Shown here: positions 63,291-64,000 of the stretch, one piece after another
Position numbering within the stretch: the first letter of the stretch is position 1
How the letters are laid out: every line of letters begins with the position of its first letter
Origin: Terebella lapidaria
Taxonomy: Eukaryota > Annelida > Polychaeta > Terebellida > Terebellidae
Direction: 5' to 3'
Assembly (NCBI GenBank): GCA_949152475.1
Contig: OX424563.1
Location: forward strand, 19,875,001-19,939,000
DNA length: 64,000 bases
Notes under the pieces: generated by a model
Told to the model about the DNA's origin: nothing
Databases searched by the model: none
What the model saw: the letters and a program-made list of their open reading frames with translations, nothing else
Made by a program: the position numbers and the translations under genes

Positions 63291-64000
63291 TCATAATGAA
63301 GGCGCCGCATCCTCCTCTGTGTTGGATTTCAACCAGTCAAAATCAAACTTTGGCATTTCCAGCGGCGGCAGCTCCAGAGATGGCATTTTGTCGAGGTTAA
63401 GAGCCATCGGCATCGAGTAAATCGTCTCCATGGGGCCAGTCTTCTGCCCGGGGGACCCATGAACTGTTGGGTTCTCGACCTTCGACAGCCGATCCTTGAG
63501 ATCTCTGGTCTCCTTTCGAGAGTAGTCCAGCTCTCGCCGATAGTACTCGATTTGTCTCTGGTGTTCCTCCTGTTCCCTAAGGAATTGTAGAATGTGGCTC
63601 CGGAGGGCATCGTTGTGAATACGCAGTTCTTCGATTACATGTTTGTCTTCTTTTGGTGACTTTTTGCCATTTTCAATTGGGGATTTCTCCACTCTTGGAA
63701 GACTGTAAGGTTCTTTGCTTCCAGCCGCTCGATTATTTAGAAACTGCAGCAAAGAATCACACTCGTCCAAAGTCCTGGAAACGACAGTATCATCTGTATT
63801 TTCCTGTGGCATCCCTGTACCCGATGCTTGAGCCATTGCTGCCCCATCTACTTTGTCAGCTATTGTAGTTAATTTTGTTGCCTGTAGGGCACGCCTCTGT
63901 TTCTCACGGATAATCGCCTGCTGTCGGATATGGTTCTCCCTCTGAAGACTCAAGGATTCCAGGGCCTGTTGTATTGTTGTCGATGTCATGGCCTTCGTCA
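63291..64000 (-). CDS. NRBF2: NRBF2 (nuclear receptor-binding factor 2), C-terminal part; 5' end outside the window
   Basis: NRBF2 is a subunit of the autophagy PI3-kinase complex I (with ATG14, Beclin 1, VPS15 and VPS34) and modulates VPS34 activity. The frame is open from the window edge to TGA at 63291-63293, about 236 visible residues. Matches to the vertebrate protein, in order: ALESLSLQRENHIRQQ (end of the N-terminal MIT helices), REKQRRALQ, DECDSLLQFLN, then PKEDKHVIEELRIHNDALR and a coiled coil, and a C-terminal LPPLEMPKFDF. The codons before the ATG at 63989 (TKA) continue the vertebrate-like EAM-type motif, so that Met is internal. The MIT domain start is off the edge. The gene converges on RNF103. 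Confidence 0.88.
   Translation of the reverse strand, partial: TKAMTSTTIQQALESLSLQRENHIRQQAIIREKQRRALQATKLTTIADKVDGAAMAQASGTGMPQENTDDTVVSRTLDECDSLLQFLNNRAAGSKEPYSLPRVEKSPIENGKKSPKEDKHVIEELRIHNDALRSHILQFLREQEEHQRQIEYYRRELDYSRKETRDLKDRLSKVENPTVHGSPGQKTGPMETIYSMPMALNLDKMPSLELPPLEMPKFDFDWLKSNTEEDAAPSL

Noticed and set aside
63291..63989. Start codon of NRBF2 at 63989
   Set aside because: The frame remains open to the window edge and the upstream codons match the family; the Met is internal.

Overview
The window is nuclear DNA of an intron-rich invertebrate animal. All recognised genes are split by GT-AG introns, exons are short, noncoding DNA is AT-rich, and foldback elements, satellites and simple repeats are abundant. 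The gene set (vesicular monoamine transporter, FAXDC2-like hydroxylase, RNF103, NRBF2) is animal. The style of repeats and introns suggests a marine spiralian such as a mollusc or brachiopod, but that is only an impression and the phylum is not proven.

Layout. 1-5.6 kb is repeat-rich and gene-poor, with a 473 bp foldback element inserted in a dispersed repeat. 5.94-14.94 kb (+) holds a gene I do not recognise. It has a signal-peptide exon, a Cys/His-rich exon, eleven tiny exons of 30-57 nt and a 145-residue helical terminal exon, and every intron is phase 0. 18.28-33.07 kb (-) is a complete 15-exon vesicular monoamine transporter gene (SLC18A1/2 type) whose exon phases close exactly to 553 residues; its introns carry a 43 bp minisatellite, a 60 bp repeat derived partly from exon 7, and a 676 bp dispersed repeat. 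33.2-45.1 kb has no recognisable gene but contains a second foldback element. 45.2-48.3 kb is a large inverted-repeat element enclosing a decayed LINE. 48.9-51.3 kb (+) is a FAXDC2-like membrane hydroxylase. 51.9-53.5 kb is a third foldback element. 55.1-60.6 kb (+) is RNF103, an ER-type RING-H2 E3 ligase; its second intron holds a 147 bp satellite with a small TA-flanked transposon inside it. At the right edge, on the minus strand and convergent with RNF103, is the 3' part of NRBF2, an autophagy PI3-kinase subunit.

The genes do not form an evident pathway. Two observations stand out. (1) Three foldback elements (1443-1915, 38977-39780, 51924-53488) share TACGG...CCGTA ends, each has a perfect 6 bp target duplication, and their inverted arms are built from unrelated 20-22 bp tandem repeats. 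A fourth, larger element has the same arm design but different ends. (2) The 5.9-14.9 kb gene has an all-symmetric micro-exon architecture, so any micro-exon could be skipped without breaking the frame.

All exon models come from reading splice sites and frame by eye; no alignment or transcript data were available.
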